A stretch of DNA of 64,000 nucleotides from Butyricimonas muris (GTDB taxonomy: Bacteria; Bacteroidota; Bacteroidia; Bacteroidales; Marinifilaceae), in assembly GCF_046365375.1 (NCBI RefSeq), contig NZ_JBKEIT010000002.1, positions 248,001 through 312,000 of the forward strand, written 5' to 3'. Under the pieces are notes generated by a model. The model was not told where the DNA came from and did no database searches. It worked only from the letters and a program-made list of their open reading frames with translations. Each line of letters begins with the position of its first letter. Within the stretch, counting starts at the first letter, position 1. Both the position numbers and the translations under genes were made by a program. Below, one piece after another: positions 7,354 to 16,890 of the stretch.

Positions 7354-9282
7354 ATGGTAATAACAAAAAACTACATCGCGAAGGGAGAGGGAGCTGACAG
7401 GTTCGAGAAGATACCCGTTCAGATCTATGAAACGGCGGACGAGGCGGTGAAAGCCGTTGCCCGGGAAATTGCGGATTTGGTGCGAACCAAAGCTGCCAGC
7501 AGTGAAAAGTGTGTTCTGGGATTGGCGACGGGAGTTTCCCCGATCAAATTGTACCAAGAACTCGTGAGGATGCACAGGGAGGAAGGCTTGTCTTTCCGCA
7601 ACGTGGTGACGTTCAACTTGGACGAGTATCTGCCGATGCCGAAAGAGTCGGAGCAGAGTTACCATTATTTCATGCATCATCATTTATTTGATCATATAGA
7701 TATTGATCCTAAAAATATTCATATACCCGACGGTACTTTACAGACGGAAGAAGAGATAGAGAAATTCTGCGAGGATTACGAGAAAGCGATTGACGCGGAG
7801 GGCGGAATTGATCTTCAAGTACTGGGTATCGGTCGGACGGGACACATCGGTTTCAACGAGCCGGGGTCTTTTATCACGTCTACCACGAGAAAGGTTTACT
7901 TGAATGACTTGACGATTAAAGACGCGATTAAGGATTTCGGGAGCCGGAATCTGGTACCCACGAAAGCGATTACCATGGGAGTGGGGACGATCATGAAAGC
8001 AAGACGGGTTGTTTTGCTCGCGTGGGGAGAGAAGAAAGCCCCGATCATCAAGGCTACCGTGGAAGGACGGGTGTCGGACACGGTGCCTGCCACTTTCTTG
8101 CAGATGCATTCGGACGTGCAGTTCGTGATTGACGAGAGCGCGGCGGGTGAATTGACGAGAGCGGATTACCCGTGGTTGGTGAGCAAGGTGGATTGGGACA
8201 AGAAACTGATTCGTAAGGCAGTTTTGCGTTTATGCCAGAAATTGAAGAAGCCTATATTGAAGGTCGAGGATAAAGATTATCAGGAGAACGGTCTGAGTGA
8301 TCTGATCGAGTTGTTCGGTTCGGCAAATAAAGTGAATATCGAGGTGTTCAACGATATGCAACACACGATTTCCGGTTGGCCGGGAGGGAAACCGAACGCC
8401 GATGATTCAACCCGTCCGGAAAGGGCGAATCCTTACCCGAAGCGCGTGTTGATTTTCAGCCCGCACCCGGATGATGACGTGATTTCCATGGGAGGTACCG
8501 AGGCGCGTCTGGTGGAACAGGGGCATGAGGTGCACGTGGCGTACCAGACATCGGGGAATATCGCCGTGTTTGACGATTACTTGTACCAGATGATGGATGT
8601 TGCCGATATGTTCTCTCGTAACTTGGGAATGGAGAACGAGAGTTTTAAAAGCTTGAAAGACAAGATACATAACCGGAAACCGGAGGAAAACGAATCACCG
8701 GAGTTGTTACCGTACAAGGCGGCACTGCGTTCGGCAGAGGCGTTGTCAGCCTGTCGGTTTATGGGAATACCGAAAGAGAGAGTGCATTTCTTGAATATGC
8801 CTTTCTACGAAACGGGTTCTGTGAAGAAGAAGCCGTTAGGAGATGGGGATATTGATATTATCGTGAAATTGTTGCGGGAGATCAGGCCTCACCAGATATA
8901 CGCGGCGGGGGATCTTGCCGACCCGCACGGGACACATGCCGTTTGTTTGGAGGCTATCATGCGGGCGTTTGATGTCGTGAGTGGGGATGAATGGTTCCGG
9001 GATTGTTACACGTGGTTGTACCGCGGGGCATGGTTGGAATGGGAAATGGAGAAAGTCGATATGGCTGTACCGGTGAGCCCGTCGGAATTGACAATCAAAC
9101 GGGAAGCCATTTACAGGCACGGTTCCCAGAATAACGGTCCGGCATACCCGGGAGATGATCCGCGGGAGTTCTGGCAGCGGGCGGAAGATCGCAATCGTAA
9201 CACGGCCGATTTGTATAACAAGATCGGGATGGCGGAATACGAGGCGATGGAGGTCTTCGTCCGTTACAAGCATGAAAAATAA
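7354..9282 (+). CDS. nagB: Glucosamine-6-phosphate deaminase fused to a PIG-L deacetylase-like domain
   Basis: A 642-aa two-domain protein. Residues about 1-280 are NagB-like, converting glucosamine-6-phosphate to fructose-6-phosphate and ammonia, with FNLDEYLPMP (Asp90) and GHIGFNEP (His164, Glu169). In the catalytic loop E. coli has NDGHIAFNEP; here it is RTGHIGFNEP, so Thr162 replaces the catalytic Asp. Residues about 360-640 are a PIG-L/LmbE-type domain with the metal motif SPHPDDD (369-375) and a later DPHGTH (523-528). PIG-L enzymes are zinc N-deacetylases, usually of GlcNAc derivatives. Similar NagB-PIG-L fusions are common in Bacteroidota. The second domain might deacetylate an acetylated amino sugar before deamination, but this is inference. 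Co-transcription with the ROK regulator is likely. Confidence 0.92.
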   Translation: MVITKNYIAKGEGADRFEKIPVQIYETADEAVKAVAREIADLVRTKAASSEKCVLGLATGVSPIKLYQELVRMHREEGLSFRNVVTFNLDEYLPMPKESEQSYHYFMHHHLFDHIDIDPKNIHIPDGTLQTEEEIEKFCEDYEKAIDAEGGIDLQVLGIGRTGHIGFNEPGSFITSTTRKVYLNDLTIKDAIKDFGSRNLVPTKAITMGVGTIMKARRVVLLAWGEKKAPIIKATVEGRVSDTVPATFLQMHSDVQFVIDESAAGELTRADYPWLVSKVDWDKKLIRKAVLRLCQKLKKPILKVEDKDYQENGLSDLIELFGSANKVNIEVFNDMQHTISGWPGGKPNADDSTRPERANPYPKRVLIFSPHPDDDVISMGGTEARLVEQGHEVHVAYQTSGNIAVFDDYLYQMMDVADMFSRNLGMENESFKSLKDKIHNRKPEENESPELLPYKAALRSAEALSACRFMGIPKERVHFLNMPFYETGSVKKKPLGDGDIDIIVKLLREIRPHQIYAAGDLADPHGTHAVCLEAIMRAFDVVSGDEWFRDCYTWLYRGAWLEWEMEKVDMAVPVSPSELTIKREAIYRHGSQNNGPAYPGDDPREFWQRAEDRNRNTADLYNKIGMAEYEAMEVFVRYKHEK

Positions 9283-9313
9283 TATGTTGTGTTTTATATT
9301 TTTTTTGCGGGAG

Positions 9314-9345
9314 CGGGATTCTACGGGATCCCGTTTCTTTTTTTT
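9314..9345 (+). terminator. Terminator after the nagB fusion
   Basis: CGGGAT (9314-9319) pairs with ATCCCG (9328-9333) around an 8-base loop, followed by a T-rich run to 9345. This is a standard intrinsic terminator closing the ROK-nagB operon. Confidence 0.75.
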
Positions 9346-9466
9346 CGCCGGTGGAAGCTTATTAAATGGTTGCATATGGAGAGGGGGGTGAAAGAAAATG
9401 GTTTTGTTTTTGCAAAATGTCGATGAAATTGTATTAATTTGTCTTTAGGATTTATATTTGATATTT

Positions 9467-9970
9467 ATGTTGGGGCGTCGAAATTTGGAGCGAGAGTTCG
9501 AGAATATGTTTAAGGAGAACTATTCTCGTTTGTGTCAGTATGCTTATACTTACTTGAATGATAAGGATGCGAGTGAGGATGTGGTGAGTGAAGCTTTCGA
9601 GTATGCATGGAAGAAGTATAAGGAACTCAAAAAAGATGAATTGTTTGCAGTTCTTGTTTTGCGGGTGAAACATGGAAGCATGAATTATTTGCGTCATCGC
9701 AAGGCGGTCGATAAATATGCAGCAATGCTTATGAAAGCGGATAGAGAGGGGGAGGATTTGACAGGAGAGGATGAGGATAGAATAAAGCGTGTGGAAAAGG
9801 TGATCTCTACTTTACCTGTTCAAACCCGGAGAGTGTTGGAAGAATGTTGTTTTAATAGGAAGACGTATTTGGAAACGGCGGATTTGTTGGGAATTAGCAG
9901 AAATACGGTGAAGAAGCACATGATGAGGGTTTTGGAGTTGTTGAGAGAAGAGTTTTTTGGGAAAAAATGA
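9467..9970 (+). CDS. ECF RNA polymerase sigma factor (FecI-like)
   Basis: An ECF sigma-70 factor of 167 aa from the ATG at 9467. Region 2 spans about residues 10-80 (ENYSRLCQYAYTYLNDKDASEDVVSEAFEYAW) and region 4 spans about 100-160 (LPVQTRRVLEECCF…ETADLLGISRNTVKKHM, a helix-turn-helix). An in-frame TTG at 9458 would add three residues but overlaps a TATATTTG promoter-like element (9453-9460), so ATG is preferred; if that element is used, the transcript would be nearly leaderless. The gene is followed by a FecR-type anti-sigma gene and a SusC/SusD operon, the usual Bacteroidota arrangement in which a ligand-bound SusC releases the sigma factor through FecR. Confidence 0.9.
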   Translation: MLGRRNLEREFENMFKENYSRLCQYAYTYLNDKDASEDVVSEAFEYAWKKYKELKKDELFAVLVLRVKHGSMNYLRHRKAVDKYAAMLMKADREGEDLTGEDEDRIKRVEKVISTLPVQTRRVLEECCFNRKTYLETADLLGISRNTVKKHMMRVLELLREEFFGKK

Positions 9971-9975
9971 ATGAA

Positions 9976-9987
9976 GGGGGTACCCTA
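9976..9987. promoter_or_regulatory. GGGGGTACCCTA element before the anti-sigma gene
   Basis: GGGGGTACCCTA lies in the 53-base gap between the sigma and FecR genes. The same 12 bases occur at 11236-11247 just upstream of the SusC gene. The core GGGTACCC is palindromic. Two identical copies at the two boundaries of one sigma-controlled operon suggest a target of this ECF factor or a related regulator (inference). Confidence 0.45.
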
Positions 9988-10023
9988 AACAAGATGATAG
10001 GTGTATTTATTAAAGATTAGAAG

Positions 10024-11157
10024 ATGGATAATATAAAGCAAGATATGGATAAAACAGATAGGTTGTTGGATGCTTTGGATGATCCCCAAATCAAGGATGA
10101 GGAGCTGGAAAGAATGTTATCGGATCCGGACTGTGCACGTGATATGCGTTTGTTGGAAGATTGCAGAAGTTATTTCGTCCGTGAGTTGCTGGAAACGGAT
10201 TCGGATAAGGCGTGGGGTAAGTTTGCACGAAAACAGCGGGTGAAGAGGTATAGACGTTTGTTGGTCGGTTTCGTGAGCGGGGCGGCAAGTATTTTGTTGT
10301 TGTTGTGGATCTTTAGGTTTGCTTTTCAGCCTTCTGTTCAACGGGAGTTTGTTACATTTTTGCCGGACACTTCTTTCTCGAGCGCGGTGTTGTGCACGGG
10401 TGACGGACGAAAGGTGGTTCTTTCGAATTCGAAAACGGATAGTTTGCCGGGTAATATCATGGTGGCTTCCGATAGCGGCAAGATGTTGGTTTATGAACCT
10501 GTAGAACCGGACCGTGAGATGGAAATGCACACGCTTTCGACATCCAGCGGGTGTTTTTATCAATTGTGTTTGTCGGATGGAACCCGGGTGTGGTTGAACG
10601 CGGAGAGTAGGTTAAGGTACCCTAGTGTTTTTCCGGAAGGAGAGAGAGTTGTCGAGTTGCAGGGAGAAGGTTTTTTTAAGGTGGCACATGATGCGGCACG
10701 TCCTTTTAAAGTGAAGGTCGGGGAGCTGGTGACGGAGGTGTTGGGAACGGAGTTTAACGTGCGTGCTTATTCCAGAGAGGATACTCACGTGACGTTGTTG
10801 CAGGGGAGCGTCCGGGTGACGGATAAGGTTTCTGCCGCGGAAGCGGTTATTCGTCCGGGAGAGGATGCGTTTTTAAGGGAAGATGGTTCTTTCGAGATTA
10901 AAAATGTTGACACGGATAGTTTTTATTTATGGATTGAAGGGTATTTTTATTTTGATAACGAATCTTTGGCGGAGATTATGCGGGAGTTGTGCAGGTGGTA
11001 TGGTGTGCGTGTCGTGTTCCGGGATGAAACATTTATGCATTTGCGTTTGCATTTCTTGGCGGAAAGGGATTTGCCTGTGGATAATGCCTTAAAATTATTG
11101 AATATGATGGGAGATATGAAAATTACTCGTGAGGGAAATACGATATTTGTAGATTAA
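10024..11157 (+). CDS. FecR-type anti-sigma factor
   Basis: A 377-aa inner-membrane anti-sigma protein. The N-terminal cytoplasmic segment (about 1-77) should bind the sigma factor encoded upstream. A membrane helix (about 80-100) leads to a periplasmic FecR domain (SSGCFYQLCLSDGTRVWLNA…VELQGEGFFKVAHD) and a C-terminal DUF4974 domain, which resembles the STN signalling domain it contacts (FDNESLAEIMRELCRWYGVRVVF). It would relay the SusC signal across the membrane to release the sigma factor. It sits 53 bases after the sigma gene and is separated from SusC by a terminator and a repeated GGGGGTACCCTA element, so SusC probably has its own promoter. Confidence 0.92.
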   Translation: MDNIKQDMDKTDRLLDALDDPQIKDEELERMLSDPDCARDMRLLEDCRSYFVRELLETDSDKAWGKFARKQRVKRYRRLLVGFVSGAASILLLLWIFRFAFQPSVQREFVTFLPDTSFSSAVLCTGDGRKVVLSNSKTDSLPGNIMVASDSGKMLVYEPVEPDREMEMHTLSTSSGCFYQLCLSDGTRVWLNAESRLRYPSVFPEGERVVELQGEGFFKVAHDAARPFKVKVGELVTEVLGTEFNVRAYSREDTHVTLLQGSVRVTDKVSAAEAVIRPGEDAFLREDGSFEIKNVDTDSFYLWIEGYFYFDNESLAEIMRELCRWYGVRVVFRDETFMHLRLHFLAERDLPVDNALKLLNMMGDMKITREGNTIFVD

Positions 11158-11186
11158 CAGGTTAGTATATTGTGTTTGTGTTGTTT

Positions 11187-11217
11187 AACAGCCGTGTTTG
11201 CGGCTGTTATTTTTTTG
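11187..11217 (+). terminator. Terminator between anti-sigma and SusC genes
   Basis: AACAGCCG (11187-11194) pairs with CGGCTGTT (11201-11208) around TGTTTG, followed by a run of Ts. It closes the sigma/anti-sigma transcript. Confidence 0.85.
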
Positions 11218-11235
11218 TCTAATTTTTTTTAAAAG

Positions 11236-11247
11236 GGGGGTACCCTA
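11236..11247. promoter_or_regulatory. GGGGGTACCCTA element before SusC, candidate sigma-dependent control site
   Basis: A second exact copy of the element at 9976-9987, here between the anti-sigma terminator and the SusC start at 11302. Its position 55 bases before the start codon suits a promoter or operator for the SusC operon. Confidence 0.45.
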
Positions 11248-11301
11248 TTTTTGATTACGCGTGTTCTTGTATATGAATTATAAAATTAACAAGACAAATT
11301 T

Positions 11302-14300
11302 ATGGGACATCAAAGTATTTTTTGCACGCGAGGGCAAATTAGGCTGTTCGGGGTTTCTCGGATTGTATTGTTCGCGTGTTTCTTGCTTTTAACGTCTTTT
11401 GTTCAGGCTCAAGAACGGAAGAATATTACGGTAGATTTTAAAGAGGAGGCTTTAGGGGAGGTGTTGAAAAAGTTGGAAAAACTTTCCCCGTATAAGATTT
11501 TGTTCACGTATGATCACGTGCAGGGGTATAAGGTGACGGCATCATTGAAGAATGTCACGATACTCGATGCGTTGAAAAAGGTGTTGGAAGGGAAGCCGTT
11601 CACTTACTCGGAAATTACCGATGGCAAGTATATTACGGTGAAATACCAATCCGATAAGAAGAACTTGGACGGGAAGGTCGTTACAGTCAAAGGAGTGGTG
11701 CTTGATAAAAATAAGGAGCCTCTTCCGGGAGTGACAGTGATAATCAAGGGTACTTCCACGGGGGTGGCAACTAATGCGGATGGTATGTACGAGATTGTTG
11801 TCCCTACTTCGTCGGAAACGGTGTTGCAATTCTCTTGTATCGGGATGAAGAGTGAAGAGGTTAAGGTCGGGAAAGAGAAGACGATTAACGTCACGATGAG
11901 CGAGGAGGTGAACGAGGTGGATGAAGTGGTGGTAAACGGTATATACACGGCATCAAAGAATAGTTACACGGGAGCGGTATCCACGGTTCGTTCCGAAGAT
12001 ATTCTTGCAGTTTCTCAGACGAATTTGTTCAAGGCGTTGACCGTGCTTGTGCCGGGAATGAGAATCGTGGATAATAACGAGCAGGGTTCGAATCCTAATT
12101 ATATCCCGGAGATTATTATCCGGGGTACGACTTCGATAAAGACTTCCGATGACCAGTATGGTTTGAACTCTCCATTGATTATCGTGGATGGAGTGGAAAC
12201 GACTTTGGAAGGACTATATGATATGGATGTGTTTGATATTGAGCGTGTCGATGTGTTGAAGGATGCTTCGGCAACGGCTATCTACGGTGATAAAGCGGCT
12301 AACGGGGTTATCGTGGTGACTCGTAAACGAGTTGCGGATAGTAAATTGCGGATGCGTTACAATTTTGTGCCTGATATCCAATTCCCTGATGTGAGTTCCT
12401 ATAGTTTGTGTAATCCAAGACAGAAATTGGAATTGGAAAGACGTTGGGGAATATATGAGGGAATGAATGGAGAGAAGGAAATGGAGTATAACAGGAAATT
12501 GAAGTTGGTTAACTCGGGTGTTTATACCGATTGGGCTGCAATACCCGTGCGAATTGCTTGGTCGCATAGTCACTCGCTTTCTGTTACCGGTAGAGGAGGC
12601 GGTTTGGATTATAGTGTGACTGCCCGTTACGGGGATGCACATGGTGTAATGAAAGGGGATTTTCGGCGGAATTATGGTATCGGTTTTTATTTCTCGTATA
12701 TTTTTAGAAATAAATTGACGGTTACGTTCCGTTCGGATATTCGAAAGACGGATTCGAAAAATTCTCCTTACGGATCGTATTCTCAATGGGTGGTGCTGAA
12801 TCCATATGATTGTCCGTACGATGAGTATGGAGAATTAATACCTAAACTTTCTTTTGGTGCAGTTAATCCTATGTATAATGCGTCAACGGGAAGTTTCTCG
12901 AAGAGCAAGTCGAAGAATATAAGTAACAATTTGACGTTTCGTTGGGATGTGATGAAGGGTATGATTGTAAATTTAAGTGCGAATTTATCTTTAAGTGATA
13001 ATCGAAGTGATGATTATATATCCAGTTTGCATACATCATCTATGGAGGGGAATGAATCTGCCAATACCAAAGGTCGATACGTTTTGTCGGGGGCAGAGGG
13101 GACAAGTTGGAGTATGACCGGGTCGGTAAGTTATTCGTTGCCTTTTGATGACAAGGGAAGTATTTTGACAACGAATGTCGGTTCAACAATAACTCAAAGT
13201 AATTCATCATCATTCGGTATGGAGGGAAGAGGTTTTCTTAAACCTGTAATGAATGATATTAATTTTGCCCGAACTTATCCTTCGGGAGGAAAGCCTAGAG
13301 GTAGTAACGATTATTCGGCAAGCGTGGGGGTATTTGCGAATTTGAATTTTATCTTTAGAAATCGATATTTCCTTGATGGAAGTTATAGAAGTTCCGGTAG
13401 TTCGGTTTTGGGAGGAAATAATCAATGGGCTCCTTATTGGTCTTTCGGAATAGGTTGGAACGCTCATAAGGAGAGTTTTATCAAAGCACTTTCTTGGATA
13501 AGTACTTTCCGATTCCGCGGTAGTATAGGTTTTGTCGGTAGTGGTAATTTTGGTGGTAATATGGCGCAGACAATCTATACTTACGGGGACGCATATCTGT
13601 TAGGATTAGGAGCAATTCCATCGCAATTAGGGAATCCCGACTTGAAGGCACAACGCACCTTGAATATGAATGGTGGTGTCGTGTTGGATATTCTTGAAGG
13701 GCGGTTTCAGGTGAATCTTGATTTTTACAGGCAACGCACGAAAGATGCCTTGTTGCCGATCGGGCTTCCTCTTTCTACCGGGGCTGCCACGGTTCAAGCC
13801 AATTTCGGTGAAAGTTTGAACTGGGGAATGGAGATATCTGTTTCTTCTTTGCTGGTGAGGACAACGGATTGGTTGTTGCGTTTGACCGTGAATACGCATC
13901 ACACGGAAAATAAATTGATGAAAATTAGTAATGCACTCGCCAGACAGAACGAGGCGAATATGCGGGACAAGGGGGTTGCACCCAAGTTGCAACTTCGCGA
14001 AGGGGAGTCAATGGATGCTATTTATGCCGTGGATTCGTGGGGGATTAATCCGGCTAACGGGTTGGAAGTGTTTCTTAAAAAAGATACGAAAGAACCCACG
14101 TATACTTATAATGTGGAAGATATGGTCGCATTAGGGGATACAAAACCTTGGTTCGAGGGAAGTTCGTCCCTCTCGGCAGCTTGGCGGGATATAAGCGTGG
14201 GTATGGCATTCAGTTACACGTTCGGGGGGTATATTTATAATGCGACACGGGCTGCAAAGGTGGAAAATATAGATATAACCAAAAACGTGGATGTGCGGGC

Positions 14301-14598
14301 GTACACGGATCGTTGGGTAAAACCGGGTGATGTGGTGGCGTATCCTAAAGGAGAGTATAAGCAACAACGGTTTGTTAAATCGGCCCGGTTTGTGGAGAAG
14401 AAGAACGAGGTTTATTTGTCATCTGTGTCAATCTCGTATAATTTGCCTCAAACGTGGGTGAGAGGAATCGGCTTGAAGCGATTGACAGTGGGTGTTACAT
14501 TCTCGGATGTGTTGCGGTTATCTACCGTGAAGTATGAAAGAGGTACTTCTTATCCGTTTATGCGCGGTTTCAATTTTATGATTAGTCCTACATTCTAA
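11302..14598 (+). CDS. SusC/RagA-type TonB-dependent outer-membrane transporter
   Basis: A 1098-aa outer-membrane transporter. A signal peptide ends near residue 36 (VQAQERK). It is followed by an STN domain (about 38-115), which signals to the FecR protein, then a CarboxypepD_reg-like beta-sandwich (about 128-205, PGVTVIIKGTSTGVATNADG), the plug (VDEVVVNGIY…DVLKDASATAIYGDKAANGVI) and a C-terminal 22-strand barrel. It should form a lidded pair with the SusD protein encoded 12 bases downstream and use TonB energy for import. The STN domain fits the adjacent sigma/anti-sigma genes. No carbohydrate-active enzyme is in the operon, so the ligand is not evidently a glycan; it remains unknown. Confidence 0.95.
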   Translation: MGHQSIFCTRGQIRLFGVSRIVLFACFLLLTSFVQAQERKNITVDFKEEALGEVLKKLEKLSPYKILFTYDHVQGYKVTASLKNVTILDALKKVLEGKPFTYSEITDGKYITVKYQSDKKNLDGKVVTVKGVVLDKNKEPLPGVTVIIKGTSTGVATNADGMYEIVVPTSSETVLQFSCIGMKSEEVKVGKEKTINVTMSEEVNEVDEVVVNGIYTASKNSYTGAVSTVRSEDILAVSQTNLFKALTVLVPGMRIVDNNEQGSNPNYIPEIIIRGTTSIKTSDDQYGLNSPLIIVDGVETTLEGLYDMDVFDIERVDVLKDASATAIYGDKAANGVIVVTRKRVADSKLRMRYNFVPDIQFPDVSSYSLCNPRQKLELERRWGIYEGMNGEKEMEYNRKLKLVNSGVYTDWAAIPVRIAWSHSHSLSVTGRGGGLDYSVTARYGDAHGVMKGDFRRNYGIGFYFSYIFRNKLTVTFRSDIRKTDSKNSPYGSYSQWVVLNPYDCPYDEYGELIPKLSFGAVNPMYNASTGSFSKSKSKNISNNLTFRWDVMKGMIVNLSANLSLSDNRSDDYISSLHTSSMEGNESANTKGRYVLSGAEGTSWSMTGSVSYSLPFDDKGSILTTNVGSTITQSNSSSFGMEGRGFLKPVMNDINFARTYPSGGKPRGSNDYSASVGVFANLNFIFRNRYFLDGSYRSSGSSVLGGNNQWAPYWSFGIGWNAHKESFIKALSWISTFRFRGSIGFVGSGNFGGNMAQTIYTYGDAYLLGLGAIPSQLGNPDLKAQRTLNMNGGVVLDILEGRFQVNLDFYRQRTKDALLPIGLPLSTGAATVQANFGESLNWGMEISVSSLLVRTTDWLLRLTVNTHHTENKLMKISNALARQNEANMRDKGVAPKLQLREGESMDAIYAVDSWGINPANGLEVFLKKDTKEPTYTYNVEDMVALGDTKPWFEGSSSLSAAWRDISVGMAFSYTFGGYIYNATRAAKVENIDITKNVDVRAYTDRWVKPGDVVAYPKGEYKQQRFVKSARFVEKKNEVYLSSVSISYNLPQTWVRGIGLKRLTVGVTFSDVLRLSTVKYERGTSYPFMRGFNFMISPTF

Positions 14599-14610
14599 TA
14601 TAAATGAATT

Positions 14611-16107
14611 ATGAATAGAGTTATTGTATTGGTATTTTTACTGGGAGTGTTTTTTTCTTCCTGTGAGGATTTTTTAACGGCACGCGATAAGTCTTCTATT
14701 TTGGAAGATGATTTGTTCACGGATCAAGAGGGGATAGAGGAGGCTATGTACGGGCTTTACGTGACGTTAGCAAAGGGGGATATGTATGGAGAAACTTTCC
14801 AACAGACGATTGATTTGTTGGGACAGTATTTCGCTATAGGGAAAGAAGCGGGTAGTGATGCTTCGGCGGGTGGTATATATGACAAGATTATAATGCATGA
14901 TCACACGGACCAACGGGCGATAGACAGGTATAAAAAAATGTGGCAGACTTCTTACAAGTTTGTAAGTGACGTGAATAAAATATTGGAGAGGTTGGAAATT
15001 TGGGATGGAAAGAGGTTGAAACATGAAAAGATGTACAAAGGGGAAGCTTTAGGGGTTCGTGCGTATGTCTTGTTTGATTTGTTGAGGATGTACGGTTCGG
15101 CTTTGGAAGAAAACAGGGGGATTCCCTATGTTACACAATACGGGATGTACGTGACACCTTTTTCCACGACGGGAGAATGTTACGAGAAGATTATTGCAGA
15201 CTTGAAGGCAGCGGAACAGTTATTAACAGAAGACGAGTCGCTCTTGGTCTATCCTCGTTTGCCGGAGAATATGTATGATTTGTTTACCAGTGAACGCGTA
15301 TCTCATTTTAATCTTTACGCGGTGAAGGCAACTTTAGCTCGTGTCTATTGGACAAGGGGAAGGGCGGGTGATTTGGATAGTGCGGGAATGTATGCCCGTG
15401 AGGTAATCGAATCCGGCAGGTTTCCGTTACCGAGTGACGGAACAACGATTAGTTCCACGCATTTTATCCGCTGTATGGGAGGGACGGTAAACGCTGATGA
15501 AGCTATTTTCGGACTTTATGTTTCCAATATGTATGATAATTGGTCTGGGGAGCTTCTTTTGCAGAGCGGGGGGTGGTTGCCTGCGGAGCCGGAAATGTAT
15601 AAAAGACGGGATGATAAGTTTGATTATCGTAATGAATGGATAGGGGTGCCTAATATATATAATATGTCGCTAGCGGATAGAATCCGTATCTATGGAGATC
15701 GTTATCTGAAAGTGTTGGATCGTGTGCTGATAAATCCGGGCGATAAAGATTTGGCGGGAATCGGTTTCAACGGAGCGAATATGATTCGTATTCCGGAAAT
15801 GTATTTGATACTGGTTGAATCTTTGGTTGAATCTTCTCCAGAAGAAGCAAAAATTTTCTTTAATAAATATTATGCTTCGCGAGGAATGGGAAACTTCGAG
15901 GGTGATTTGACAATTGAAATTATTGACGAGGAATTCAGAAAAGAGTTTGTACTGGAAGGACAATATTGGTTTCGTTTGAAAAAAAGACAGCCGGATAAGT
16001 TAAAATTGGTTCCTCAGATTGGAGGTGAACTTATCATGGATGAGGATAAATGGAATTTGAATATACCGGACGAGGAGTTTGAATACCGCGATGAATCGAC
16101 ATATTGA
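14611..16107 (+). CDS. SusD/RagB-type surface lipoprotein
   Basis: A 498-aa SusD-family lipoprotein with signal sequence and lipobox FSSC (Cys18), predicted to be surface exposed and to act as the ligand-binding lid of the SusC transporter encoded immediately upstream. The N-terminal EDFLTARDKSSILEDDLF and the TPR-rich helical core (YGLYVTLAKGDMYGE…, ALGVRAYVLFDLLRMYG) are typical. The C-terminus has EEFRKEFVLEGQYWFRLKKR, the usual SusD ending. The gap to SusC is 12 bases and to the next gene 21 bases, so it is co-transcribed. Confidence 0.93.
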   Translation: MNRVIVLVFLLGVFFSSCEDFLTARDKSSILEDDLFTDQEGIEEAMYGLYVTLAKGDMYGETFQQTIDLLGQYFAIGKEAGSDASAGGIYDKIIMHDHTDQRAIDRYKKMWQTSYKFVSDVNKILERLEIWDGKRLKHEKMYKGEALGVRAYVLFDLLRMYGSALEENRGIPYVTQYGMYVTPFSTTGECYEKIIADLKAAEQLLTEDESLLVYPRLPENMYDLFTSERVSHFNLYAVKATLARVYWTRGRAGDLDSAGMYAREVIESGRFPLPSDGTTISSTHFIRCMGGTVNADEAIFGLYVSNMYDNWSGELLLQSGGWLPAEPEMYKRRDDKFDYRNEWIGVPNIYNMSLADRIRIYGDRYLKVLDRVLINPGDKDLAGIGFNGANMIRIPEMYLILVESLVESSPEEAKIFFNKYYASRGMGNFEGDLTIEIIDEEFRKEFVLEGQYWFRLKKRQPDKLKLVPQIGGELIMDEDKWNLNIPDEEFEYRDESTY

Positions 16108-16128
16108 TTAATTAAAGAGAGAAGAGTT

Positions 16129-16884
16129 ATGAAGAAGAAATTTTACGTGATATGGAGTATTATTTTATTGATGTTTTTCGCTTCGTGTGAAAAAGATCCG
16201 TGGGTATGGGATACAAGTAGAAAGACGGGTATTGCTTTAGATCGGAATGTCGTGGAAATACAGTTTTCAGAGTATACTGATACGACTTGGGCAGCGGGAG
16301 GTGCCTCGTATTCGATACTTGGAGTCCCGGTTGATTATGATAGGGAGATTCTTGTAGAAGTTATTGATAGTTTGACGAATATGCCATCAACGGATTATAA
16401 GATTGAGGCAGTTTTAACGGCAGGAGCCGTGCGGGGAGCGATTCGAGTGTGGGCTCGTCGTCCGGCTTACAAGGAGTATGAGGACATGAAATTGTGGGTA
16501 GGATTGAGGATTTTGGAAAATGATGAATTTATACCGATGATGCAGAGTCCGGAAGTGACTTTTGGCGTGAAGGTCGTGCATCCCCAGCAACCTAAATGGT
16601 GGGTGGAAGATTTGTTAGGGAAATTTTCGGAAGTTGCCTACAGAAAGTTATTTGAGATTTATAATGAATTATGGTATAAATGGCCAAGACCGGAGGAATA
16701 TCGCGCAATGCTTGATCTGTTTGGGTATCGGTTGCAGATGCTTACGAATGAGGGAAAGTGGAGTGGGATATATTTGGCTTATCAACCCTTATTTAAGCAA
16801 GGAGTGTTGGTGCCGCTGTTTGATTATTTTACGGAACATCCTAATCCGGAGGTGGAAATTCCGGAGTGGTACAATAATAAATAA
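16129..16884 (+). CDS. DUF4843-type lipoprotein of the SusC/D operon
   Basis: A 251-aa lipoprotein with lipobox FASC (Cys20). The middle (RKTGIALDRNVVEIQFSEY…, repeated beta-type segments) and the C-terminal segment (WWVEDLLGKFSEVAYRKLFEIY) resemble the DUF4843 family. That family is found almost exclusively next to SusC/SusD genes and is probably a surface accessory protein. There is no catalytic motif. It lies 21 bases after SusD and 6 bases before the next lipoprotein gene. Confidence 0.75.
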   Translation: MKKKFYVIWSIILLMFFASCEKDPWVWDTSRKTGIALDRNVVEIQFSEYTDTTWAAGGASYSILGVPVDYDREILVEVIDSLTNMPSTDYKIEAVLTAGAVRGAIRVWARRPAYKEYEDMKLWVGLRILENDEFIPMMQSPEVTFGVKVVHPQQPKWWVEDLLGKFSEVAYRKLFEIYNELWYKWPRPEEYRAMLDLFGYRLQMLTNEGKWSGIYLAYQPLFKQGVLVPLFDYFTEHPNPEVEIPEWYNNK

Positions 16885-16890
16885 AAGTAG

